Positions 47,458-56,085 are shown, counted from the stretch's first letter. The stretch is 64,000 bases of DNA from an uncultured Paracoccaceae bacterium (GCA_947501355.1 CANMVA010000001.1:372001-436000), one strand, 5' to 3'. The notes: generated by a model from the letters alone, not told the origin. Made by a program: numbers and translations.

Positions 47458-47883
47458 TCAAGCCACCAGAACGACGTTTTCAGCGACCAGCTCGACCGTC
47501 TCAATCGCGGTCTCGTTGGCGGTGGCGTTCATCGCGGGGCCTTCATATTTGCTGACCCAAGCCTCGAAGAACTCCCAGCGTAGCTGCGGCTCTCCGGCTT
47601 CGTCGCGCAGGATGATCGCGCCTTGCTTGCGTTCGGTCTGACCGTCCAGCGTCGTCTTGCGCCAGTCCCACAATTCGCGGTTCTGGGTGTAGCCGCGCTT
47701 GAGGCTGATATTGCCGAATTTGAAGAGGCCAGGCAGCTTGCGCATGCGGGCAGGCTCGTCGCCTTGGCGGAACTCGATGATATCAGATTCAGCGGTCAGG
47801 CCACCGACTTCGGTGAAGCCTGCCGACACAAGCCCGTCAATCTCGACGATAAAGTTATACTGGGCGTAAGGATCGTTACGCAT
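47458..47883 (-). CDS. Inner tube protein 1 (gp19-like)
   Basis: A 141-residue major tube protein. It has DPYAQYNFIVEIDGLVSAGF, TEVGGLTAESDIIEFRQG, KLPGLFKFGNISLKRGYTQN and WDWRKTTLDGQTERKQGAII, the standard eCIS tube pattern. Its length and position between the two sheaths fit the main tube protein (Pvc1 type) that stacks inside the sheath and carries cargo in its lumen. AAGGAG lies seven bases before the ATG. Confidence 0.93.
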   Translation of the reverse strand: MRNDPYAQYNFIVEIDGLVSAGFTEVGGLTAESDIIEFRQGDEPARMRKLPGLFKFGNISLKRGYTQNRELWDWRKTTLDGQTERKQGAIILRDEAGEPQLRWEFFEAWVSKYEGPAMNATANETAIETVELVAENVVLVA

Positions 47884-47922
47884 GGGACATCTCCTTGAAT
47901 GAGTGGGGTGGGGAGGCCGGGG

Positions 47923-50325
47923 TTATCCAGCCGCCTCTAGCGTTTTCTGGCTGATGCGGGCGATGACGAATTCGGCGGGTTTCACCGGGGCGACCCCGAT
48001 GCGCACGATCATCCGACCGTTGTCGATATCGTCCTGCGTCATGGTGGTGCCGAGGCCGATATCCACGAAGAACGCCTGTTCCTGCGTGGTGCCTTGCAGC
48101 GCACCGGACCGCCATGTGGTGTTCAGGAAGTTGGTGGCCGACTGGCGCACCGTGTCCCAAAGGGGCGTGTCGTTTGGCTCAAACACAGCCCATTGCAGAC
48201 CGACATCCAGCGACTGCTCGATATAGAGAAGCAGGCGGCGCACGTTGATGTATTTCCATTCCGGGTCCGAGGTCGCAACCCGCGCGCCATAGCAGCGCAG
48301 CCCGCGGTTCTCGGACCGGAAATCCCGCATGCAATTCAGGTTGATCGGGTTGAGGATATCCTGCTCACCCTTCGTGAGTTTCGTCTCAAACCCCATGATA
48401 TTGCGCACGACTTCATTGGCCGGAGCCTTGTGCACACCGCGCGTGTTATCCGTGCGCGCATAAAGGCCCATCATGTGGCCCGATGGGGCGATGGTGCGCA
48501 GTGCGCCGTTGCCGCCAAACGGGTCCGCGATGGAGAGGCCGGGATAGTAGATCGCGCAGCGGGTGCTGTCGAAGTTCTGACGGTGCGTGCGAGCAGCGGC
48601 CAGGTTGGCCCCCAGCGGCGTGTCTAGCACCGCAAAGCGGTAGCGCATCTTTTCGCAATGGGCGACCAGCGCCTTTTGCACCGCGACAGAGGTCTGGCCG
48701 GGAACCGCAACGATGGACAGGGTCGGCTCGTTCTCAAGCGCCCAGATGCCAGTGCGGTCTCCAGGGTCCTCGGACGACTCGCCCATATAGGCACGATCAT
48801 CAATCGTGGCGATGTCGTCATCGCCACCGTCCAGCATCCGCGCAATGCCCACCACAACGGCGCGCCCGCGATTGGCGGTCCCAACGGGCGTCTCGAACCG
48901 GATCAGGGTCGACGCGCCAGCGGCAGAGGGTGACGCGTCGCCGCTGGGCCATGCCCCGATGATCGTCGGCGCAAACCGCGGGTGGTCGACATGCAGCGAG
49001 AGGTTCTCGAAGAACTCCTCTTCCTCGCGCAGACCGTCTTCGTCCAGAAGTTCGACGCGGAGGGAGAACTCCTGCGTGGTCACCGGTGTGCCGGGCTGCA
49101 CATCTGCGGCAAGGGCGGTGGTCAGAGTGATAAACCCGTCCCCCGCATCTGCGGCTTGCACTTCGACGGCTTCCGCGCCGCCAATGCTGATGAACGATCC
49201 GGGGTAGACGCCGACGGCGCTGTCCACGGACAGGGTTTGCGAGCCCGCCGTCGCCAGTGCGTCGGTCTGTGTGGCCAGCAAAGATGCGGGCAAAGCGGTC
49301 AGGCGCAGGCTGTCGCCCCAATTGCCGACGGACGCGGCATGGACCGTCGCCGCGGTGACCACCGGGAAGATACGTGCGCCATCCTCGAAGGTTTGCGGGG
49401 CGGCGGCGACTGTCGCCGAATGAGTGATGGCGGTGACCAGACGCCGGACCACATCCGCGGCCTCGACCACGATGATCTGACCCGCGGCAATTCCGGCGGT
49501 ATCGGCCACATCCAGATGTGCAGCGCCAAGAGCTCCGGGACGCGCGGTTGCAACGGTCGTCGTCGCTCCGGTCGACAGCAAAGTAATGACCGCGCCTTCC
49601 GGGATCGGGTTGGTCGGGGCCGCGCTGAGGGTCAACGTTTCGGCAGCCATGCCCGACACAGTGAGAATGACACCGTCTTCCAGATCACCGACAAGAACGA
49701 AATCGGGCGTTGCGTCCGGCTCGGCGGTCAGGGTGACGTCCGCTGTCGCAGCCTCGGCGGCGACAATGGCTGTGCCAGCGACACTATAGGTCGTGACCGT
49801 GTCTGCGGCAGTGATATCGGTTGGGATGCCGTCCTGGATGGTGACGCGCGGTGCGGTGGCAGCGGCAGTGACCGCGACAATGGAGGAGCCATTGCGCCCT
49901 GCGATCAGCACAGTGTCATCCACCGCCAGATTTTCGGCATTGCTGGCGCGGATCGCTGTTCCATCTTCGGCCAGCTCCCCAAAAAGAACGCCCGCCGGAC
50001 CGGTCGCCGCACTGAGCGGTAAAGACGCAACCCTCGCCCCGTCACCGACAATCCGGCTGACATAGAGCCGAGAGCCCCCATTGGCGAAGAACCCTTCGGC
50101 TGCATAGGGCAACGCGTCCCGGCCCGCGGTGTAAAGCGCACCGTTCAATTTGCTGCCGAAGACGCGGGCGTAATTGCCAAGGCTGGTCACCAGAGTGGGC
50201 GTGTTCACCGGGCCGCGCGCTGTGACGCCGACCATGCCAGCGGTCGAGGTGCTGGCGCCCTGAATGGGTTTGCTGCCCGAAGGCACTTCTTCGATGTAAA
50301 CGCCGGGGGCGAGGTATTCGGGCAT
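47923..50325 (-). CDS. Contractile sheath protein 1, with large beta insertion
   Basis: An 800-residue sheath protein, probably the main one. The N-terminus YLAPGVYIEEVPSGSKPIQG and GMVGVTARGPVNTPTLVTSL are classic. Residues about 110-430 are a Thr/Ala/Val-rich beta insertion (phrases such as TADVTLTAEPDATPDFVLVG) that would form extra domains outside the particle. The C-terminal core is intact (VRRLLLYIEQSLDVGLQWAV, FEPNDTPLWDTVRQSATNFL, GVAPVKPAEFVIARI). AGGAG lies six bases before the ATG. The insertion makes it larger than typical eCIS sheaths. Confidence 0.93.
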   Translation of the reverse strand: MPEYLAPGVYIEEVPSGSKPIQGASTSTAGMVGVTARGPVNTPTLVTSLGNYARVFGSKLNGALYTAGRDALPYAAEGFFANGGSRLYVSRIVGDGARVASLPLSAATGPAGVLFGELAEDGTAIRASNAENLAVDDTVLIAGRNGSSIVAVTAAATAPRVTIQDGIPTDITAADTVTTYSVAGTAIVAAEAATADVTLTAEPDATPDFVLVGDLEDGVILTVSGMAAETLTLSAAPTNPIPEGAVITLLSTGATTTVATARPGALGAAHLDVADTAGIAAGQIIVVEAADVVRRLVTAITHSATVAAAPQTFEDGARIFPVVTAATVHAASVGNWGDSLRLTALPASLLATQTDALATAGSQTLSVDSAVGVYPGSFISIGGAEAVEVQAADAGDGFITLTTALAADVQPGTPVTTQEFSLRVELLDEDGLREEEEFFENLSLHVDHPRFAPTIIGAWPSGDASPSAAGASTLIRFETPVGTANRGRAVVVGIARMLDGGDDDIATIDDRAYMGESSEDPGDRTGIWALENEPTLSIVAVPGQTSVAVQKALVAHCEKMRYRFAVLDTPLGANLAAARTHRQNFDSTRCAIYYPGLSIADPFGGNGALRTIAPSGHMMGLYARTDNTRGVHKAPANEVVRNIMGFETKLTKGEQDILNPINLNCMRDFRSENRGLRCYGARVATSDPEWKYINVRRLLLYIEQSLDVGLQWAVFEPNDTPLWDTVRQSATNFLNTTWRSGALQGTTQEQAFFVDIGLGTTMTQDDIDNGRMIVRIGVAPVKPAEFVIARISQKTLEAAG

Positions 50326-50340
50326 GGAAATCTCCTGTCG

Positions 50341-51033
50341 TTAAGTCGGGCTGAGAATAGAAAAGGTTCTTGTGTTCAAAGGTTTGTCGAAATCAGGCCG
50401 GTAGGTGAAATCCGTGCCAGCCGCTGTCGGGTGGGCGATGTTCAGCGTGCGTTTTGCAGGTGTCGCGCCGCTAGCATCCACGCTGATCGTGAAACGCCCG
50501 GCGCTGTCGGTTTTCCCCTGTGCCACACCGTCCAGAGTGATGTCCGCATCCGCGACAGGCCGGTCGGGATCGTTGTCATTCAGGACAAGAGCGCGAAGCA
50601 GAATGGGCGCTGGCACAGGCGAAAAGGACATCGGGAAAGGCGCGCCCGCGATGCGCTCTGTCTGCAAGGTGAGGCCGTCCAACGTGACCGGGCGCATCTC
50701 GATCTCAAGGGCGGCAGAGGGCAGATCAATGCTGTCTGTCAACTTCCCGCGCCCGGCGGTTTCCAGCGTGACGGTGAGCGTCACGGTGACGCCGGATGGG
50801 AAGATCGGCCAATCGGTTCCGGCCTCTATAGCAAGTGCGAAATAGCCTGCCGGTTTGGGATGCAGCTTGATCGGAAGCGTGCCGGTCTTCGTCGGATCAG
50901 GCGCTGCCGTATAGGCGAATGTCAAACTGGCCTCAATCGCCTCGATCCCCAGATCGCTGACCGCATCGGCGACGCGTCCGGTGATCAGTGTCTGGCGCAT
51001 TCCGGTGGCGCGAGCGGGGGAGTAGATCAGCAT
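50341..51033 (-). CDS. eCIS accessory protein with CarboxypepD-like Ig domain
   Basis: A 230-residue beta-rich protein without a signal peptide. The C-terminal third has RPVADADITLDGVAQGKTDS followed by AGRFTISVDASG, a carboxypeptidase-regulatory-like (Ig-fold) pattern also inserted in sheath 2. The N-terminal part (RQTLITGRVADAVSDLGI, then beta strands) may be a second such domain. It sits between the DUF4255 and sheath 1 genes with a TGATG overlap, so it is part of the run, but I know no assigned role. It could decorate or cap the particle. Confidence 0.62.
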   Translation of the reverse strand: MLIYSPARATGMRQTLITGRVADAVSDLGIEAIEASLTFAYTAAPDPTKTGTLPIKLHPKPAGYFALAIEAGTDWPIFPSGVTVTLTVTLETAGRGKLTDSIDLPSAALEIEMRPVTLDGLTLQTERIAGAPFPMSFSPVPAPILLRALVLNDNDPDRPVADADITLDGVAQGKTDSAGRFTISVDASGATPAKRTLNIAHPTAAGTDFTYRPDFDKPLNTRTFSILSPT

Positions 51034-51671
51034 CACGCACCTACCTTTCCGACCGCGCGCACCATCTCGTCGACACGCGGCGCGATCCGCGGCGGCAGGC
51101 CGCTGTCTACCGCGACAACCTCGACCTCGAACGCGATGGAGAGGCGGAAGTGTTGGGAGAACGCGCTCCAGATATTGGTAAGCTGATCCAACGCCATCAC
51201 GTCATGGCGGACCCTGAGTTCAGGCGCGGCCCCGCCCCTGCTGTCGCCCACGGGAGCGCCCTCCAGCGTCGATAGCGTCGGGTAGTCATGGAAGTGCTGC
51301 AAGACGCGCCCGATGATCGACTGATTGGTCTCCTCACCCGTGCCGAGCGGCGTGAACATGTAGCTCAGGCTCACAGGAAGCGGTGGTTTGAAACTGCGAT
51401 TTGGGTTGGTACGATCAGGCAGCGGCATCTGGTTGCGCAACCCCCCGTCAATCTCGATGTGATAGAGAAAGAGGCTCGCCGCCAGCCCGTCCGGCAGCCC
51501 TTCAACGGGAGGGCGCAGGGTGATTGCATCGGTGCCGGACAGCTCGAACGTGTCATTTGGCGCGGTTTGCAGCGACGTCACGATCTGCTGACGCAACTCG
51601 CGGGAAATATCGAGGATGACGTTATATCCAGACACGACAATGGGCTCCGAGAACAAGGCGGTTTGGTTCAA
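51033..51671 (-). CDS. DUF4255 tail-terminator protein (Pvc16-like)
   Basis: A 212-residue (or 200-residue) protein of the DUF4255/Pvc16 family, the cap that ends tube and sheath growth. Seen here: LFLYHIEIDGGLRNQMPL, the FKPPLPVSLSYMFTPLG pattern, and IIGRVLQHFHDYPTLSTLEG, all typical. The frame opens with TTG 51671, which has no clear ribosome site; GTG 51635, with GGAG upstream, gives a start MSGYNVILDISREL closer to family members and is the likelier one. It is the first gene of the eCIS run, so the operon promoter should lie just to its right. Confidence 0.88.
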   Translation of the reverse strand: MNQTALFSEPIVVSGYNVILDISRELRQQIVTSLQTAPNDTFELSGTDAITLRPPVEGLPDGLAASLFLYHIEIDGGLRNQMPLPDRTNPNRSFKPPLPVSLSYMFTPLGTGEETNQSIIGRVLQHFHDYPTLSTLEGAPVGDSRGGAAPELRVRHDVMALDQLTNIWSAFSQHFRLSIAFEVEVVAVDSGLPPRIAPRVDEMVRAVGKVGA

Positions 51672-52179
51672 ATTCTGGTTGTGAGGCTCTGCCGAAGAAA
51701 AGAGGCAGACCGGATGGGTAAAATGGTCGTTTGCGCAAAAGATCGGCGCCTCTTAATGAATGCGGAGAGAGGCGATTCTGTCTATCCGCTGTCTTGCGGT
51801 TTTAGCGGATGTTGGCCGTTCAAAGGCGCTGAGAAATAATCCCGGAACGTCATAAGACGCAGGAAAAAAGGGGATTGAGGGCGTTTGGCCTGATGTGAAT
51901 TACATCTGTGAATAGCGTCAAAGAAGCGTGAAAGCGGGCGTGCAGCCGAACAGACCACAGGCGCGCGGATCGCAATCCCCGCCGAGGGGTGGAGACAATT
52001 TGGTTTGTTAAGGGAAAGACTTTGGTGCCCAGGAGAGGCATTGGCCATAAACTTCACGTGTTGGCATGTTGTACCATTACACCCGAATTTATTGAACTTA
52101 TCCATTCTGATTGTCTCATGCTCTCGCATTCTATCCCATGTCATACTAGATGTCGGGGTGGATAGAGAGGTGGATACGC
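51672..52179. other. Gene-free junction right of the eCIS locus
   Basis: About 500 bases without a supported gene. It should contain the promoter of the eCIS run on the minus strand, but I cannot point to a convincing -35/-10 pair. Short inverted repeats are present (for example GCCTCT...AGAGGC near 51750-51775). It also holds the tRNA-Leu-like 16-base sequence described separately. Confidence 0.5.
52023..52038 (-). other. Candidate attachment site from a tRNA-Leu 3' end
   Basis: The plus strand reads tggtgcccaggagagg; its complement CCTCTCCTGGGCACCA equals the 3' acceptor end, including CCA, of many bacterial tRNA-Leu genes. No tRNA body lies beside it, as expected for the distal att copy left by an integrating element. 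A P4-type integrase remnant starts about 140 bases away. The match is by recall of tRNA sequence and needs a genome comparison. Confidence 0.55.
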
Positions 52180-52700
52180 ATGCCGCAGATGAACAAGTTG
52201 ACTGCTGTTAAGATCAGATCAGTTGGCCCCGGCAAATACTCCGACGGCGGGGGCCTCTGGTTTCATAAGCGGGAAGATGGCGGTTCCCAATGGTTCTTGC
52301 GGATTACGATCCACGGACGGCGCAGAGAGATGGGCCTTGGATCAGGGTAAGAGGTCTCTCTCAAAGAAGCACGTGAGCTCGCCGCAAAGTGGAACAAGGT
52401 TAAGCGTTTGGGCAAGGATCCAATTAAAGAGCGCGAGCGTTTGGCACGAGACGCCGCGCGCAACGACAACACGCTCAGGAAATTGGCCGAGGAAGCTTTC
52501 GAAGCGCGCAAAGCTGAGTTGAAAGAAGACGGCAAGGCGGTTCTCGCCCTTAGAACTTCACGTTTTACCTAAACTGGGCCGTGTGCCGGTAGAAGAGCTG
52601 GATCAGCGTGACATACGCGATACGATTGCACCAATCTGGGACAGCAAATCCGACACAACGCGCAAAGTGCGGTTAGAACTCTGGAGGAAACACTCAATGT
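52180..52700 (+). pseudogene. P4-type tyrosine integrase, N-terminal remnant
   Basis: From ATG 52180 the frame reads MPQMNKLTAVKIRSVGPGKY then SDGGGLWFHKREDGG, the arm-binding N-terminus of DUF4102/P4-type integrases. A TAA at 52348 interrupts it right after MGLGSG; the frame then resumes with EVSLKEARELAAKWNKVKRL, meets a second stop at 52570, and continues in another frame with LPKLGRVPVEELDQRDIRDT. The catalytic half is missing. It is therefore a dead integrase, a trace of an old integrative element at the right side of the eCIS locus. Confidence 0.85.
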
Positions 52701-53062
52701 TTACGCCTTCGAAACGCCAAATTCGGATCAGACGTACCTAATCGAGCGCTTTGAGGCTGACGTGTCTGTGAGATTTCGACCCCGGCCATGGTTGCGAGTT
52801 AAACATTCGGGCTAGTTTTCTCAAGCCAAATAGACGGGTAGGTGAGTTACCCAGAACGTTCGAGGCTTGAAACTTGAATGTCTGGAAGGTGGGCTGCAAC
52901 CGCAGCATCCGGATCCGATGCCCTGTGTCGGCTTAGGGCCGCTCAGAAAATCACAACTCTAAATGAGCTTTTCTTGTTGTCGCCCCGCGAGATGGGCAGT
53001 TCTATCGTACGGACACCAGAGATCAGTATGACTGATACAGCAACGGAAAATGGGAAATTAAC

Positions 53063-53891
53063 TTGAAAAAGAAACTGAATGAGGCTGAGCTCAGACCCGC
53101 TGATATCATTCTTACCACAACTGCCGAACCGGTCAGCAAGTTGATCCGATATGGGACGTGGAGTGATGTTTCGCATGCAATGCTATACGTTCATTCAACA
53201 CTGCTCTGCAATCGATGCAACGTCAGACGGCGTCCATTCGCAAAATACACAACGTCTATTCTTTGAGCTGAATTGGCCAGTTCACGTCCTTAGGCTTACG
53301 GAAGAGCTGGACCCCAAAACCGCCAAGAGAATTTGTGATTATGTACGTGAACGGGTGGGTGCGGAATACAGCATACAAAATGCACTGATGGCTGGCGCGA
53401 AGCTGTCGAACAAGGCTTCACATAAGCAATTTTGTAGCCGGTTGGTCGCAAAAGCCTTTTTAGAACTTGGTCGGCCTCTCGTCGCGAACCCCGACACTTG
53501 CACGCCAGCAAGTTTTCTCAAAAGCAATGCACTCTTCGAAGTTACTAACGCCTTAAGGGAAGTCTCAAATGAAGAAGTCAAAGCTTGGCAAAACCATCCC
53601 GATACAACCCAAATGATGCGGAACACGACCAACACCGTTCTAGATGCAATACGTAAGTTGGATCCGAGCATTCAGAGGATCGACAATGCAGTTGGATTGG
53701 CAGTGCTACGTCCAGATCTTGATGACAAGATTGCCAACATCTTCGTTGAAAGTGGATATTTTGACGTTTGGAAACTGGAACGGGAAAAGAGTCCTTGGCA
53801 ATATGACTTGGCTAAAATGAGCTTGATGAGCGTTAAGCACCCAACTGAAAATATTGACTATTGCCAAAATGTGATCAGGGATGAAAACTAA
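53063..53891 (+). pseudogene. YiiX-like permuted papain hydrolase, frameshifted
   Basis: The first frame (TTG 53063) gives RPADIILTTTAEPVSKLIRY and SDVSHAMLYVH, with the SH motif of YiiX/YebB-type permuted NlpC/P60-papain enzymes. The second frame, from about 53200, gives SAIDATSDGVHSQNTQRLFF and later KQFCSRLVAKAFLELGRPL, holding the catalytic Cys, and runs to 53891. A single-base indel near 53190-53215 joins the two into one family-like protein of about 275 residues. It may be a recent pseudogene or a sequencing error. A C-terminal part of about 120 residues is not recognised. The region is AT-richer than its surroundings. Confidence 0.7.
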
Positions 53892-54129
53892 TCTAACCGT
53901 AGACATGAACAAAACTTTCAAGCTGTTCTAAGTGTTCCAATCGAGCGGCGGACAAAGACCCATAATTTGTTCGTGAATCTCTATCGGAATATCTGTGAGC
54001 TGCATCGCACTCGGATCAATGTTGCTCGCAGTTGGCTTCATAAGAACACGTAAATCGATCGGTGAACGTCTGCTAAGCAAGCTGCAACTGTAACACTTCA
54101 AGGATTAGGCGAACGTCCCGATTGGGCCG

Positions 54130-54396
54130 CTATGGGAACTCCCAAATCTCGATGTTCGCATTTATGATGACGTCTTCGGCTTGTTCGTTTTCGACATTAA
54201 CCATGCGAGCATGGTAACCCTCTCGAATGAGCGCCACGGCTTCATCGATGTTTTTCGCCCAAGTGTAGCTCTTTTCATAGTGACGCTCTTGGGAAGGCAC
54301 ATCGGGATGGATCAAGATGAATCTCCCGTCAGGCCTTGGGGCCAAACGGTTAATCGTAAACGCCCTACTTGAACCCCCCACTACAACGTGCGTCAT
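54130..54396 (-). CDS. Small hypothetical protein
   Basis: An 88-residue soluble protein (MTHVVVGGSSRAFTINRLAP to NANIEIWEFP) of balanced composition, with DGRFILIHPD, EKSYTWAKNIDEAVALIREG and a final VIINANIEIW strand, which looks like a small alpha/beta fold. ATG 54396 or GTG 54405 could be the start; neither has a strong ribosome site. No family recognised. It stands alone in a decayed region, so it may be a real accessory gene or a leftover. Confidence 0.4.
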   Translation of the reverse strand: MTHVVVGGSSRAFTINRLAPRPDGRFILIHPDVPSQERHYEKSYTWAKNIDEAVALIREGYHARMVNVENEQAEDVIINANIEIWEFP

Positions 54397-55098
54397 GGTC
54401 GCCACTACTCAAAAGCATTCTTCACTTGTAGTTTAGTAAGCCCATTCGGTCGTGTCGATCCGGATCCGCCTAGAAGCGCTGTGAAGGCGCAAACTCAGAG
54501 GTCCGCTTTTTAGTTGCCGCGTCGCAGAACTTAATTGATGCGCCAATGGCCGCTCTGGCCCGGTAGCTGACAGCATTCTATGGACCTTTGCAGATCCGGT
54601 GTTGGAAATGAAAGCCATCATCAGTCTATGAAAGTCCGATGTCCGCTTCTATAAGTAGATGCTCGTGCAACTTATGAATTGCCTAAAAACAAGCGAATAA
54701 AATGTATTGAGATAGCCGTAACCCTCAAACAAGGCTTCTCCGATTTCTGATATGCCTTCTTTCTGAAGAATTTAGAAAGAAAGCTGATTGTTAGGATCCA
54801 GTATAGCGACAACCCGATTGATCTCTGAGATCGCTTATGTCGCGCCGGTCAGCGCCGCAATCGCCTCAAACGTATAATCTTGAACTCAAGCATGCTTCGG
54901 CAAAAGAAGCCGATTTCTGAGTCACCATGCTAAAATCGACTTGGGGCGTCGCATAAACTGATGCGACACATCACGTCATATATAGCCCTTAGAGTTGTCG
55001 CAACTGATGCAGACAAATGATCGCTAAACAGGCTTGAGCCTAAAACTATAAGGTTCAATGCTTTGTAACATTAGACACGATCCGCCACTGGCCCCGTA
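54397..55098. other. Gene-poor AT-richer stretch
   Basis: About 700 bases without a gene I can support. A 62-codon frame at 54433-54621 (minus) looks non-coding. Many stops occur in all frames. The only structure noted is a pair of related dyad-symmetric sequences at 54948-55016. The stretch looks like decayed accessory DNA. Confidence 0.5.
54948..55016. repeat. Two related inverted repeats
   Basis: GTCGCATAAACTGATGCGAC (54948-54967) is a perfect seven-base-pair inverted repeat with a six-base loop. At 54995-55016 a related sequence, TTGTCGCAACTGATGCAGAC, extended by AA, forms an eight-pair stem with one bulge. The shared core is GTCGCA..ACTGATGC. They could be operator sites or hairpins near the 3' end of the 55099 gene; no function is known. 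Confidence 0.6.
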
Positions 55099-56082
55099 TC
55101 ACCTGCGAAAGAGGTTGTTGAGCACGGCCAGAAACGTCGCGAGAAGGCTCAAAAGTGTTGCAATGCCGATGGCCAAAGGGTCATTTGCAATACGCTGCGA
55201 CCAATTCGGTTCAATGAAAGACGGGTTGGCTCGCGCTCGATCCAACCGCATCCGGCTTCGCTCTTCTGGCGAGGTTGCGACAACACGCATCGGCGCGACA
55301 CCGTTTGGATCAGCTAAATCAAGTGTCAGAAATGCGTAGGATTGAAGCCGGTCCTCTTCCTGTCTCGCTTCAAGCGCGACGGCGTCGCCAAGGGCAAACG
55401 TGCCACTGTCAACAAGCAAAGCGTTGGTCCTGAAGAAAGGTCGCTCACGCGTCTCGTACCGGCCCTCGCGCAATAACTTGAGGGTCCCGTGCTCTGCCGT
55501 TTGACCCAAGATCAGATCACCCGACAGGCCCAGCCCGCCATTCCAGTCGAGCACGCTGCGCGGCAGCCGGAGAATTGTCTCTGGCATGATTGGAATGTCT
55601 CCGATTTGCAAAACGCGATCCTCCTCAAAACGAGTGAGTATATCCAATGTCCCGTTCTGTCCGCTGCGTACGACCAGCGTTACATCTTGGGGCCAATCAA
55701 GCTCAACCTCAGTGATCCGCTGCGCGACAAATCTGTCATCACAACCGGCATCGCTGGCCGATGCAGAACGTGCAGGATGATCATCCGGCAAGCGTCGCTC
55801 GGGCAGGCATAAAACCGCGGCACCGATGTCCCACACGATCTGCGTATCGGTGTCCGTCGTAACCTCGAGATAATCGGTTGTGACGTCCAGAAAGAACGAC
55901 TTTGGTCTCGGCCAGATATAATAAAGTGCAACAAACACAAAGGCGATCAGCGCCACGACTGCAACAATCCCAGGAATATTACCTGACTTGGCGATGTTGC
56001 GCGCCGGAATGCTGAGGACAGACAGCAGCCACGGCTTCTCGATCCTCTTCTGCGGCTTTTGGGGTTGTGCGTTCTTCAACAC
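55099..56082 (-). CDS. Two-span membrane protein of unknown function
   Basis: A 327-residue protein with a membrane segment near the N-terminus (GIVAVVALIAFVFVALYYIW, about residues 38-58) and one near the C-terminus (IGIATLLSLLATFLAVLNNL, about 304-323). Between them is a beta-rich domain of about 240 residues, probably periplasmic, with two cysteine-containing segments (VLCLPERR and SDAGCDDRF). The start is GTG 56082 (or TTG 56079), three bases after the previous gene's stop, so the two are an operon. No family recognised. Confidence 0.7.
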   Translation of the reverse strand: MLKNAQPQKPQKRIEKPWLLSVLSIPARNIAKSGNIPGIVAVVALIAFVFVALYYIWPRPKSFFLDVTTDYLEVTTDTDTQIVWDIGAAVLCLPERRLPDDHPARSASASDAGCDDRFVAQRITEVELDWPQDVTLVVRSGQNGTLDILTRFEEDRVLQIGDIPIMPETILRLPRSVLDWNGGLGLSGDLILGQTAEHGTLKLLREGRYETRERPFFRTNALLVDSGTFALGDAVALEARQEEDRLQSYAFLTLDLADPNGVAPMRVVATSPEERSRMRLDRARANPSFIEPNWSQRIANDPLAIGIATLLSLLATFLAVLNNLFRR

Positions 56083-56085
56083 GGA

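Noticed and set aside
28994-51671. Reading the locus as a type VI secretion system because of DUF2169, PAAR-like and VgrG-like parts
   Set aside because: No TssB/C split sheath, no TssJ/L/M membrane complex, no ClpV; single-gene sheaths, LysM protein, DUF4255 and the AAA+ ATPase fit eCIS.
28994-51671. Reading the locus as a prophage
   Set aside because: No capsid, portal, terminase, replication or lysis genes are present; only tail-like parts plus ATPase and cargo.
52878-53066. 62-codon plus-strand frame overlapping the start of the YiiX-like gene
   Set aside because: The TTGA overlap could hint at coupling, but the peptide has no features and the region is degenerate; not enough to call a gene.
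54433-54621. 62-codon minus-strand frame
   Set aside because: No ribosome site, no family, Ser/Arg-rich random look in decayed DNA.
51672-55098. CRISPR array or tRNA gene in the gene-poor junction
   Set aside because: No regular repeat-spacer pattern was seen, and the tRNA-like 16 bases lack a tRNA body.
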